Shown here: one piece after another, positions 25,284-32,905 of the stretch
How the letters are laid out: every line of letters begins with the position of its first letter
Numbering within the stretch: position 1 is the stretch's first letter
Assembly: GCA_023432805.1 (NCBI GenBank)
Contig: JAEYUG010000129.1
Coordinates: forward strand, 1 to 64,000
DNA from: Bacteroidota bacterium
GTDB lineage: Bacteria; Bacteroidota; Ignavibacteria; SZUA-365
Reading direction: 5' to 3'
Length of the DNA stretch: 64,000 nucleotides
The notes under the pieces: generated by a model
What the model was told of the DNA's origin: nothing
The model's input: only the letters and a program-made list of their open reading frames with translations
The model's database searches: none
Translations under genes and position numbers: made by a program

Positions 25284-27293
25284 ATGAAACTTGTTCGCAC
25301 CGTGGCGATGCTGGCGACAGCCGTCGCGTGCCTCTTGCAGGCTCAGGCTGCAGTGACGCCGCCCAACGCGAAGGCTCGCGTGTTCGGCGTGTCACCGAAC
25401 CTGGTCAGCAAGAACATTCCCGGCATCGACCGTCCGTCAAACGGACTTCCGAACGTCGGGAAAGGCACCAAGGTCTATCTCTACTGCGGCGGCGCGCCTT
25501 CAAAGGCGACCTCGCCCGATATCGCGGCGACGCACTTCGCGTCTGCCGCCTTCACCATCTTCGAAAAGCCCGCCGGTTCGGCTGCGGATTTCACGACCAT
25601 CGATTCGGTGCGCGCGTTCTTCATTCCTGATGTGGACGGTACTTACCGCATTGCGATGGTGGGAACGGACAATCAGGGCCGCAGCGACGGCGACACGCTG
25701 GTGGTCAACGTGGCCAAGTACGTGGGCGTCGGAGGCATCGTCGGTTCAGCCATGCCACCGGATTGTTCCATCTGCCATGGTGGCATTGCCGCGACCTGGC
25801 GGCAGACGCCGCACGCAACCGCCCTGCAGCGCAAGCTCGACGACGCGGATACCGCGAACAGCCATTTCAAGCAGTCCTACTGCGTGCCCTGTCATGCGAC
25901 GGGATCGACCAACCCGGATGCCGATGACGACGGCTGGCAGTCCCGCGCACGGACGCTGGGGTGGACCTTCCCCGCGACCATCGGTCCCGGTACCTTCGAG
26001 GCCCTGAAGAACGGCTACCCCGAGCTCGCGAAGATGGCCGGTGTGCAGTGTGAGAGTTGTCATGGTCCCGGCAGCGCACACAACGGCGTGAAGACCGACA
26101 ACAAGATTGCGGTGACGATGACCAGCCAGCAGTGCAATCAGTGTCACGACGCACCGCCGTATCACAACACCATCGACGAATACGAGAACTCCGGTCACAG
26201 CCATTCGACCGACGAGCCCGGCGTGCCCGAGTACATGAACCGGGGCAGCCAGACAAACCGCGACAGCGACTGCGCGCGTTGCCATACCTCGAATGGCTAT
26301 GTGGATGTGTTCTTCAAGAGTTCTGATCCCACCAAGGCATTCACCAAGGCTCCGTACAAGGATGTCGGGTATGTGGGCTGCGTGACCTGCCACGATCCCC
26401 ACGATGCCTCGCAGCCGCATCAGCTGCGCAAGCCTGCCGATCAGATCTGTGCGGACTGCCACTCCATCCGCGTGAGCGGTCAGAGCGGACTCCACTCCTC
26501 TCACCAGGGTCCCATGCTCGAAGGCACCGGCGGACGCGAGTTCCCGGGCTACACCTACGAATCATCCGCGCACAGGAACGTCGCAGAGAAGTGTGCAACC
26601 TGTCACATGTCGGCACCGTCCGATCCCCAATACAAGAATCTGCTGGGCGGTCACAGCTTCCGCGTGCGGTATGACAAGGGGACTTCCGATCCCACCGATG
26701 ACGTGATCAACGAAACCGGGTGCATCACCTGCCATGCGGGCGGCATGACGCTGGCGGATGTCGATGAGACGCAGAACGAGATCAAGGACCTGCTCGCACA
26801 GGTCAAGGCCCTGCTTCCGTTGCGCACCGACGGTCGTCCGAAGTTCCCGTCGGACACGACGATGACGCAGACGCAGCGCGACGCGTCGTGGAACTACTAC
26901 TACGTCAACAACGACAACAGCTTCGGCGTGCACAACTTCAAGTACGCCAAGTCGCTTCTCACCGCAACACTCGCCGTGCTGAATGCAACGGACGTGGAGA
27001 AGGTGGGCGCTGCCGGGAACTGGGAGCTGTCGCAGAACTACCCGAATCCCTTCAATCCCTCGACCGACATCCGCTTCAGCATTCCACGGGGCACGCAGGT
27101 GCGTCTGGTGGTTTATGATGCACAGGGCCGCGAAGTGAGCGTGCTCATCAACAGCCATCTCGGCGCCGGGACTTACGTTGTGCGCTGGAACGGCACCGGT
27201 ACCGAGGCACGGACCGTACCCTCGGGCCTGTATTTCTATCGAATCGAGGCCGGGGACTTCACGTCCACCCGCAAGATGATGCTGATGAAATAA
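25284..27293 (+). CDS. Nonahaem cytochrome c with T9SS sorting domain (copy 1)
   Basis: A 669-residue exported multihaem cytochrome. Signal peptide (MKLVRTVAMLATAVACLLQAQA), a beta-rich domain (about 25-155, 'FTIFEKPAGSAADFTTIDSVRAFFIPDVDGTYRIAMVG'), then nine CxxCH haem sites between about residues 161 and 483: CSICH, CVPCH, CESCH, CNQCH, CARCH, CVTCH, CADCH, CATCH and CITCH. A helical segment and a T9SS type A domain close the protein ('LSQNYPNPFNPSTDIRFSIP' to 'STRKMMLMK'). It should sit at or beyond the outer membrane, suiting extracellular or inter-protein electron transfer. GGAGGA lies 3 bp before the ATG. A paralogue with the same haem order follows at 27671. Confidence 0.92.
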   Translation: MKLVRTVAMLATAVACLLQAQAAVTPPNAKARVFGVSPNLVSKNIPGIDRPSNGLPNVGKGTKVYLYCGGAPSKATSPDIAATHFASAAFTIFEKPAGSAADFTTIDSVRAFFIPDVDGTYRIAMVGTDNQGRSDGDTLVVNVAKYVGVGGIVGSAMPPDCSICHGGIAATWRQTPHATALQRKLDDADTANSHFKQSYCVPCHATGSTNPDADDDGWQSRARTLGWTFPATIGPGTFEALKNGYPELAKMAGVQCESCHGPGSAHNGVKTDNKIAVTMTSQQCNQCHDAPPYHNTIDEYENSGHSHSTDEPGVPEYMNRGSQTNRDSDCARCHTSNGYVDVFFKSSDPTKAFTKAPYKDVGYVGCVTCHDPHDASQPHQLRKPADQICADCHSIRVSGQSGLHSSHQGPMLEGTGGREFPGYTYESSAHRNVAEKCATCHMSAPSDPQYKNLLGGHSFRVRYDKGTSDPTDDVINETGCITCHAGGMTLADVDETQNEIKDLLAQVKALLPLRTDGRPKFPSDTTMTQTQRDASWNYYYVNNDNSFGVHNFKYAKSLLTATLAVLNATDVEKVGAAGNWELSQNYPNPFNPSTDIRFSIPRGTQVRLVVYDAQGREVSVLINSHLGAGTYVVRWNGTGTEARTVPSGLYFYRIEAGDFTSTRKMMLMK

Positions 27294-27670
27294 TCAACAG
27301 TTGCTGTCGTTCCGGGGGCTTCCCCCGGATGCAGGGAAGGCGGGCCGATGGTTCGCCTTCCCTTTTTGCACCCTTTCGTCGCGTCTTCCACCCCGGAATC
27401 GGCTGTTTTCCTTCCCCCACCGCTGTCTCCCCCCTCATTTCTGAGAACCCCGAGCGGCAATATGACTCACGAGAGAATCCTTCTCTGATCCCACACATCA
27501 AGCGGCAGCGACAAGTGTTGAAAAAACAAGCGTATCGAACGACTTAGCGGGATGAATCGGAGAGACGGATCTTAAAATCGGATACAAGTTATCCGGTATG
27601 GGAGTTGATTGTATTGAGAGCATGGTGATTATCGCACCTTCCGCACCTTTTTCCAATTACAGGAGTCATT
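27294..27670. other. Gene-free stretch between the two cytochrome genes
   Basis: Contains the terminator of the first cytochrome gene and then about 300 bp of lower-GC sequence up to the AGGAG Shine-Dalgarno (27661-27665) of the second. The second gene therefore probably has its own promoter. No coding frame or RNA gene is seen. Confidence 0.55.
27333..27367 (+). terminator. Rho-independent terminator of cytochrome copy 1
   Basis: GGGAAGGCG pairs with CGCCTTCCC across a short loop and is followed by TTTTTG. A second smaller GC hairpin (CCGGGGGCTTCCCCCGG) lies just upstream. Confidence 0.87.
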
Positions 27671-29749
27671 ATGAAACGGATGCGACTGCTTAATCTGGTC
27701 GTCCTCGCAGGCGCCCTGCTCGTCAGCACCGGCTTTGCCCAGAAGGTTTCGGTCCAGCGCATCGCGATGTCCCCCCGCATGCTCGGGACGTACACGGGTT
27801 TCCCCGTGTCGACGGGTCTTCGCACAGTGCCGAACGGCATGAAAGTGTATCTGTCGGCTGACACGGTCATGGCACCGACCACGACATGGTCATGGACCAT
27901 CGTCGAGAAGCCGGCCACGTCGGCTGCCGCGTTCAGCGATGCCGCTGCACGTTCCACCTCCCTGATCCCCGATGTGAGCGGTCGCTACATCGTGCAGATC
28001 GGCATTGACGGCGGCGTTGTCGGTCTCGACACGCTGTACGCCAGCAATTACATGGGCATGCCCGCGACAGGTCTGTCGTGCTCGATGTGCCACTCGGCGA
28101 CCAACACCGCATGGAAGGAAACACGCCATGCGAAGATGTTCACCGACGGAATCACCGGTCAGCTCGAGACCGAAACGTACGAAGGCAAGACCTACGGCGT
28201 GTACAACAAGACCTGCATCAAGTGCCACACGACTGGTTGGGAGCCCGCCGTCGACAACGGCAACTTCGGTTCGGAAGCCTTCAAGACCGGCTTCGACACC
28301 ACATGGTACAAGATCGGCCGTTTCGTGAACAACGAATACGTGATCGACTACCAGGACATGACCTCGTGGAACCTGATGAATGCTTCGTATCCGACGGTCG
28401 CCGCAGTGGCATCGGTTGGTTGCGAAAGCTGCCACGGTCCCGGCAAGGAACATGCGATGAACGGCGGCAACAAGGGCATGATTTCGGTTCCTGCCTCTGC
28501 TGGTGCCTGTATGCAGTGCCATGATGCTCCCAACAAGCATCGCCTCGGCAGCTACTGGGCAGCCTCGAACCATTCGACGATGGCCCTCAGCGCCGGTGAA
28601 GCAAGCCGTTCGGCCTGCTGGCCCTGCCACAGCGGCAGCGCGATGATCGATTATGCGAAGAACATCAATTCGCCCGATTACTCGAAGACGCAGGTCAACA
28701 CGTCGATCAGCTGCGTCACCTGCCATGATCCCCACAGCGACGAGAATCCGAACCAGCTGCGTCTCGTGACGATGAAGCCGCTCATGAACGGCTACGTTCC
28801 CCCGGCAAACGTCGGCGGCAAGGGCGTGCTCTGCATGAACTGCCACCGCGCTCGTGTCAACGCGAAGGACAAGGTTGAAGCACAGGCCCGCGTGTTCGGC
28901 GACCGCTTCTACAACCACTACTCGCCGCAGGGCGACATGTTCCTCGGTTCGAACGCCGGCTACACCTACGGTCTCCCGATCGAAGGCATCGGCACCCACC
29001 TTCACCTCAAGGATGGTTGCGTGACCTGTCACATGGCCACCCGCGTGAACGGTTCGAGCAGCCATTCGAACCATGAGATGAAGATGACGGATGATCAGGG
29101 CAACGACATCGTGACCGCCTGCAAGACCTGCCACGGTGACATCACGAAGTTCGACGATGTGAAGGCGTACAGCGACTACGACGGCGACGGCGTGGTTGAA
29201 GGCGCACAGTCGGAAGTGCACGGTCTCATGGACCAGCTGCATGACATTCTTCCGAAGAACGCGGCCGGCGACGTGATCAACATGCGCGCCGACTCGGTGA
29301 AGGTGAAGGCCGACAAGAATTACCCGGCCAACCTCGCGGCGATCTGGAATTACTACGCCGTGAAGTACGACTGGAGCTATGGCGTTCACAACACCAAGTA
29401 CACGATTGCCATCCTGAAGGCCTCCCTCGGTTCGCTGACGGGTGTGGAGATGAAGGATCTGAACACGCCGAACGGCTTCTCGCTCGGCCAGAACTATCCG
29501 AACCCCTTCAATCCCTCGACGACCGTGAACTTCTCGGTTCCGCGTTCGGCCGATGTGCGCATCGACGTGTACAACAGCGCGGGTCAGCTCGTGTCGACCA
29601 TCGCCGACGGTCAGCTCGCTCCGGGCACCTACACGGCAACATTCGATGCAAAGAACATGACCAGCGGTCTGTACTTCTACCGCATGACGGCGACCTCGAA
29701 CGGTCAGTCGCTCTACACGGTCACGAAGAAGATGGTGCTTGCGAAGTAA
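27671..29749 (+). CDS. Nonahaem cytochrome c with T9SS sorting domain (copy 2)
   Basis: A 692-residue exported multihaem cytochrome with the same plan as the gene at 25284. Signal peptide (MKRMRLLNLVVLAGALLVSTGFA), N-terminal beta-rich domain ('WTIVEKPATSAAAFSDAAARSTSLIPDVSGRYIVQIG'), nine CxxCH motifs between about residues 137 and 488 (CSMCH, CIKCH, CESCH, CMQCH, CWPCH, CVTCH, CMNCH, CVTCH, CKTCH), then a helical region and the T9SS domain ('LGQNYPNPFNPSTTVNFSVP' to 'VTKKMVLAK'). Several additional His residues near the haems could be distal ligands. Codon use is strikingly biased to a few C/G-ending codons, as in highly expressed genes. Terminator immediately downstream. Confidence 0.93.
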   Translation: MKRMRLLNLVVLAGALLVSTGFAQKVSVQRIAMSPRMLGTYTGFPVSTGLRTVPNGMKVYLSADTVMAPTTTWSWTIVEKPATSAAAFSDAAARSTSLIPDVSGRYIVQIGIDGGVVGLDTLYASNYMGMPATGLSCSMCHSATNTAWKETRHAKMFTDGITGQLETETYEGKTYGVYNKTCIKCHTTGWEPAVDNGNFGSEAFKTGFDTTWYKIGRFVNNEYVIDYQDMTSWNLMNASYPTVAAVASVGCESCHGPGKEHAMNGGNKGMISVPASAGACMQCHDAPNKHRLGSYWAASNHSTMALSAGEASRSACWPCHSGSAMIDYAKNINSPDYSKTQVNTSISCVTCHDPHSDENPNQLRLVTMKPLMNGYVPPANVGGKGVLCMNCHRARVNAKDKVEAQARVFGDRFYNHYSPQGDMFLGSNAGYTYGLPIEGIGTHLHLKDGCVTCHMATRVNGSSSHSNHEMKMTDDQGNDIVTACKTCHGDITKFDDVKAYSDYDGDGVVEGAQSEVHGLMDQLHDILPKNAAGDVINMRADSVKVKADKNYPANLAAIWNYYAVKYDWSYGVHNTKYTIAILKASLGSLTGVEMKDLNTPNGFSLGQNYPNPFNPSTTVNFSVPRSADVRIDVYNSAGQLVSTIADGQLAPGTYTATFDAKNMTSGLYFYRMTATSNGQSLYTVTKKMVLAK

Positions 29750-29772
29750 TTCGCATCACGCGTCACGGAAAA

Positions 29773-29804
29773 AGGCGGGCCGCTTCGGCCCGCCGTTTCT
29801 TTTC
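29773..29804 (+). terminator. Rho-independent terminator of cytochrome copy 2
   Basis: GGCGGGCC, a short loop and GGCCCGCC followed by GTTTCTTTT, 23 bp after the stop codon. Confidence 0.9.
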
Positions 29805-29806
29805 CC

Positions 29807-29874
29807 GGGAGGACGGACGCCCTCGTCCGTCACGCTTCTACTCAACGCGGGAGGACGGACGCCCTCGTCCGTCA
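29807..29874 (-). repeat. Two A-type palindromes in reverse orientation, 42-bp period
   Basis: Copies at 29807-29832 and 29849-29874 read as A-type elements on the minus strand. The 16-bp spacers after each (CGCTTCTACTCAACG and CGCTTCAACTCAACG) are nearly identical, showing duplication of a larger unit. They lie between convergent cytochrome and queC genes, 9 bp from the queC stop. Confidence 0.88.
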
Positions 29875-29883
29875 CGCTTCAAC

Positions 29884-30552
29884 TCAACGATAGCGAATGG
29901 GATCCTTCACCCCTGCACGCGAAAATCCCCGCAGCCGCAGGGCGCATGACTCGCACACACCACAGGCCTCCGTCTCTTCGGTATAGCAGCTCCAGGTCAG
30001 GTGCAGCGGAGCACCCAGTTCGACGCCGAGACGAATGATCTCCGCCTTGGAGAGTTCGATCAGCGGCGTCACCACACGAAGGGGAGTCTCGTTCTTCGTC
30101 CCTGTCTCGATCACCCGCTGATACGCCTCATAGAACACCTTCCTGCAATCGGGATATCCCGACGAATCCTCTTCCACGGCTCCGATGTACAAGGCTTCCG
30201 CACCGAGCACCTCGCACCAGCTGACGCCGATGCCGAGCAGGTTCGCGTTGCGGAACGGCACGTAGGTGTTCGGGATGCCTCCGACGGACTCCGACGCAGG
30301 TGCGACGCGCATGGCATGATCTGTCAGACTCGATCCCCCGATCTTCGTCAAATGGTCGAGCGAGACGACAAGTCGTCGCGTTGTGGGAACAGCATAATAT
30401 GTAGCGATGTCGTGAAAGGCGCGGAGCTCACGCTGCTGCGTACGCTGTCCGTAGGTCACGTGCAGAAGAGCGAGCTCATGCTCGCGCGCAGCCACGGCAG
30501 CACTGACGCAGGAATCCATTCCCCCGGATGCGAGGACGACTGCGATGCTCAT
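29884..30552 (-). CDS. queC: 7-cyano-7-deazaguanine synthase
   Basis: Cytosolic enzyme that converts 7-carboxy-7-deazaguanine to preQ0 with ATP and ammonia, in queuosine synthesis. The 222 residues show the PP-loop 'LASGGMDSC' (S9-G-G-M-D-S14), 'YGQRTQQRELRAF', 'VPFRNANLLGIGVSWCEVLGAEALYIGAVEEDSSGYPDC' and the C-terminal zinc site 'SCYTEETEACGVCESCALR'. Last gene of a bioY-queE-queF-queC unit; the gap to queF is 8 bp. An A-type palindrome pair follows the stop codon. Confidence 0.97.
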   Translation of the reverse strand: MSIAVVLASGGMDSCVSAAVAAREHELALLHVTYGQRTQQRELRAFHDIATYYAVPTTRRLVVSLDHLTKIGGSSLTDHAMRVAPASESVGGIPNTYVPFRNANLLGIGVSWCEVLGAEALYIGAVEEDSSGYPDCRKVFYEAYQRVIETGTKNETPLRVVTPLIELSKAEIIRLGVELGAPLHLTWSCYTEETEACGVCESCALRLRGFSRAGVKDPIRYR

Positions 30553-30560
30553 CGGCGGAA

Positions 30561-31022
30561 CTACTTCTTCCGCTTTTTCGACGTCCCGGCGGCGTCACCT
30601 TTCGCCGACATCTTCTCAGACGCCTTCGACGCCTTCGCCGCAGCCTTCCCCGACGGCTTCGCCGCAGCCTTCGCCGCTCCCTTCGAGGACACATGCTCGG
30701 CGGTGATGATCGAGTGAATGCCACCGCGCGTGTTGAACGCACCGGTCACCTTCATGTAACGCGGTGCGCACACCTCGACGAGATCATCGAGAATCTGGTT
30801 GATCGCACTCTCGAAGTAGATGCCCTTATTGCGGAATTCCAGGAAGTAGTACTTCAGCGACTTCAACTCGATGCACAGCGCATCCGGGATGTAGTACACG
30901 GTGATGGTTGCGAAATCGGGGAGTCCCGTCATGGGACAGACCGATGTGAACTCGGGATTCACATGCGTGATCTCGTAGTCACGGTCGGGATACTTGTTGG
31001 GAAAGGTGTCGATGCCGGCCAT
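30561..31022 (-). CDS. queF: NADPH-dependent preQ0 reductase (7-cyano-7-deazaguanine reductase)
   Basis: Cytosolic enzyme that reduces preQ0 to preQ1. The core (1-112) is the short YkvM-type QueF: nucleophile C29 in 'EFTSVCPMTGLPDF' and the general acid D36 spaced as in the family, then 'LKYYFLEFRNKGIYFE' and 'GAFNTRGGIHSI'. Unusually, about 40 residues of Ala/Lys/Ser-rich low-complexity sequence follow ('GAAKAAAKPSGKAAAKASKASEKMSAKG' in part, ending 'KKRKK'). That tail is not part of the fold and could bind nucleic acid. Third gene of the queuosine operon; the gap to queE is 39 bp. Confidence 0.96.
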   Translation of the reverse strand: MAGIDTFPNKYPDRDYEITHVNPEFTSVCPMTGLPDFATITVYYIPDALCIELKSLKYYFLEFRNKGIYFESAINQILDDLVEVCAPRYMKVTGAFNTRGGIHSIITAEHVSSKGAAKAAAKPSGKAAAKASKASEKMSAKGDAAGTSKKRKK

Positions 31023-31061
31023 GGGAGGGATCGAAGTGTGTGTGATGGAAGTGGATGGTGG

Positions 31062-31718
31062 TCAGACGCCGCGCGTGTCGGGGGACCAGATGTACTTATG
31101 CATCTGCAACTGGAAACGGACGGGAACGCGCTCATCGAGGATCCACCGAACGAGGTCGACATTCGCCAGTGTCCCGAACACGGGCGAGAAGAGCACAGTT
31201 CCGACACGTTCGTGAATGCGGTGCTCGCGCAGCATCGCGCAGGACCATTCGAAATCCTCCCGGTCGGCGATCACGAACTTGACCTCGTCTCCGGGCTTGA
31301 GGTACTCGATGTTCGTCCACAGATTCCTGCGCGCCATGCCGGAGGCGGGACACTTGAGATCCATGATCAGGATCGCGCGGGGATCCACGTCGCTGATGTC
31401 AACATGTCCACCGGTCTCGATCGCGACTTCGTATCCCTCGTCGCAGAGACGGCCGATCAATTCGTGCACGGCTTCCTGTTCGAGAGGTTCGCCACCCGTC
31501 AACTCCACGAACCGGCATCCGGAACGCGCAACATCCCCCAGAATCGTGTCGATGTCGACGACATCCCCGCCTGTTGTGTGGTCCAGAGCATAAGGGGTGT
31601 CGCACCAGCGGCAGCGCAGACCGCATCCATGCAGGCGTACAAAAACGCAGGGCAGCCCCGATCGGCTGCCCTCACCTTGTACGCTGAAGAAAATCTCGCT
31701 GAGCTTCAGCGATGCCAT
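31062..31718 (-). CDS. queE: 7-carboxy-7-deazaguanine synthase (radical SAM)
   Basis: Radical SAM enzyme that contracts 6-carboxytetrahydropterin to 7-carboxy-7-deazaguanine. The 218 residues have 'SEIFFSVQGEGSRSGLPCVFVRLHGCGLRCRWCDTPYAL', with cluster ligands C32, C36 and C39 in the CxxxCxxC pattern, then 'VELTGGEPLEQEAV' and 'VAIETGGH'. The start at MASLKLSEIF lies 4 bp after the bioY stop codon, while upstream in-frame starts lie inside bioY. queD (6-carboxytetrahydropterin synthase) is not in the window. Confidence 0.96.
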   Translation of the reverse strand: MASLKLSEIFFSVQGEGSRSGLPCVFVRLHGCGLRCRWCDTPYALDHTTGGDVVDIDTILGDVARSGCRFVELTGGEPLEQEAVHELIGRLCDEGYEVAIETGGHVDISDVDPRAILIMDLKCPASGMARRNLWTNIEYLKPGDEVKFVIADREDFEWSCAMLREHRIHERVGTVLFSPVFGTLANVDLVRWILDERVPVRFQLQMHKYIWSPDTRGV

Positions 31719-31722
31719 GTGT

Positions 31723-32301
31723 CTACCGCGAGAAACGTCCGAGCTGCGATGCGAGTCCGGCCGCAACGAGAATCTTGACGGCATCCCACACCTGCAGGCT
31801 GGTAAAGCCCGCGGCGATGCTGGCGCTCCAGTTGTGGAACACAACCAGGTTCAGCTGCGCGGTGCCGATGGCGAACACGACGAGCATGGCGGGGATCATC
31901 GCAGCGACTGCCGCGAGGTAGCGGGGCAGACGGGCGATGGGGGACTGGTGCAGCAGCAGGCCGGTCACGTATGCGGCGAGCGGGAACGCGATGAGGTAGC
32001 CGCCGGTGGGACCAAGCAGATGAAGAAACGTACCGCTGAAACCAGCGAAGACGGGGAGTCCCGCAGCGCCCATCCCGAGGTAGGCGACCTGCGCGAGCGC
32101 GCCCTTGCGGGCACCGAGCATGGCGCCGGACAGCAGCACGAAGACGCTCTGCAGCGTGAAGGGCACGGGAGCGAAGGGAATGACGATCTGGGCGCCGACA
32201 GCAGTCAGCAGCGCAAACGCGCTGATCCACAGGGCGGACGATACTGCACGGCTGTTCCCGACGGACAGCGCACGATCAATGGTGAGAACGGAAGACTGCA
32301 T
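31723..32301 (-). CDS. bioY: BioY-family substrate-binding membrane protein (ECF-type transporter S component)
   Basis: A 192-residue inner-membrane protein with about six helices. It carries the BioY signatures 'VPFTLQSVFVLLSGAMLGARKGALAQVAYLGMGAAGLPVFAG' and 'LLGPTGGYLIAFPLAAYVTG'. BioY proteins bind and import biotin, alone or with the EcfAAT module, which is absent here. It is first in a four-gene unit with queE, queF and queC (gap to queE 4 bp), an unusual partnership that makes a deazapurine or queuine substrate worth considering. No riboswitch-like structure is obvious in the 87-bp upstream gap. Confidence 0.88.
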   Translation of the reverse strand: MQSSVLTIDRALSVGNSRAVSSALWISAFALLTAVGAQIVIPFAPVPFTLQSVFVLLSGAMLGARKGALAQVAYLGMGAAGLPVFAGFSGTFLHLLGPTGGYLIAFPLAAYVTGLLLHQSPIARLPRYLAAVAAMIPAMLVVFAIGTAQLNLVVFHNWSASIAAGFTSLQVWDAVKILVAAGLASQLGRFSR

Positions 32302-32388
32302 GATTCCTCAAACGAGAGTAATGTTCAGACACAAAGCTACCTGTTTTTTCCGCGCCGATCAACTCGATCGGGAGAGTGAACACACTCG

Positions 32389-32847
32389 TCAGCCCGGTGC
32401 CGTCTCGATCAACTCCTTGGTCCGCTTCTGACGGTACGCGAACATGCCGCGGATCTGCCGGTTGACAAAGAGCGCGTTCGCCAGCCGTCCCAGCACACCG
32501 AACGGCAGTTCATACTCGACCTCATCGACGAGCAGCGTGCCGCCACGCTCGGCACGGAACGTTCGCATCTGCCGCCATGAGCGGAAGGGCCCGCGCACCT
32601 GCACATCGCGCATGCGGTGCGGGGGCTCGTAGACATCGAACTGCATCTCCCAGAGCTGGGTCACCAGAGGAAGCGGCCGCACGCGCAGCACCACCCGTGC
32701 TCCTGGCGCCATGGGATCCTGAAACGCCACCTCGACCTTCACGCCCGGCGGCGTGATGCGCCGCAGGTTCGCAGGCTCCGTGTGAAACCCGAACACCCGC
32801 TCCGGCTCCACCGCAATCCACACCTCCGAAACATACCGTTGCATCAT
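32389..32847 (-). CDS. SRPBCC (START-like) family protein
   Basis: A 152-residue soluble protein of the ligand-binding SRPBCC/polyketide cyclase type. The opening 'VSEVWIAVEPERVFGFHTEPANLRRITPPGVKVEV' (coenzyme-binding-site-like helix-grip start), 'LVTQLWEMQFDVYEPPHRMRDVQVRGPFRSWRQMRTF' and the terminal helix 'LANALFVNRQIRGMFAYRQKRTKELI' follow the fold order. Ligand unknown. The start at 32847 is chosen because GGAG lies 9 bp upstream. It is 87 bp upstream of bioY in the same direction and may be cotranscribed. Confidence 0.85.
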   Translation of the reverse strand: MMQRYVSEVWIAVEPERVFGFHTEPANLRRITPPGVKVEVAFQDPMAPGARVVLRVRPLPLVTQLWEMQFDVYEPPHRMRDVQVRGPFRSWRQMRTFRAERGGTLLVDEVEYELPFGVLGRLANALFVNRQIRGMFAYRQKRTKELIETAPG

Positions 32848-32905
32848 TGCGCTGCTCTCCACCTGTTCATGATGCTGCTCCAACACTCACAACCTGTGAT
32901 TTCGT

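Noticed and set aside
29884..29960. Possible frameshift at the end of queC next to the A-type repeats
   Set aside because: The zinc-binding CGVC..C motif and the usual C-terminal length are intact; the stop codon precedes the first palindrome by 9 bp.
32302..32388. Possible preQ1 riboswitch upstream of the bioY-queEFC operon
   Set aside because: The 87-bp gap shows no obvious C-rich loop and A-rich tail of a preQ1-I aptamer, nor a T-run terminator. A covariance search would be decisive.
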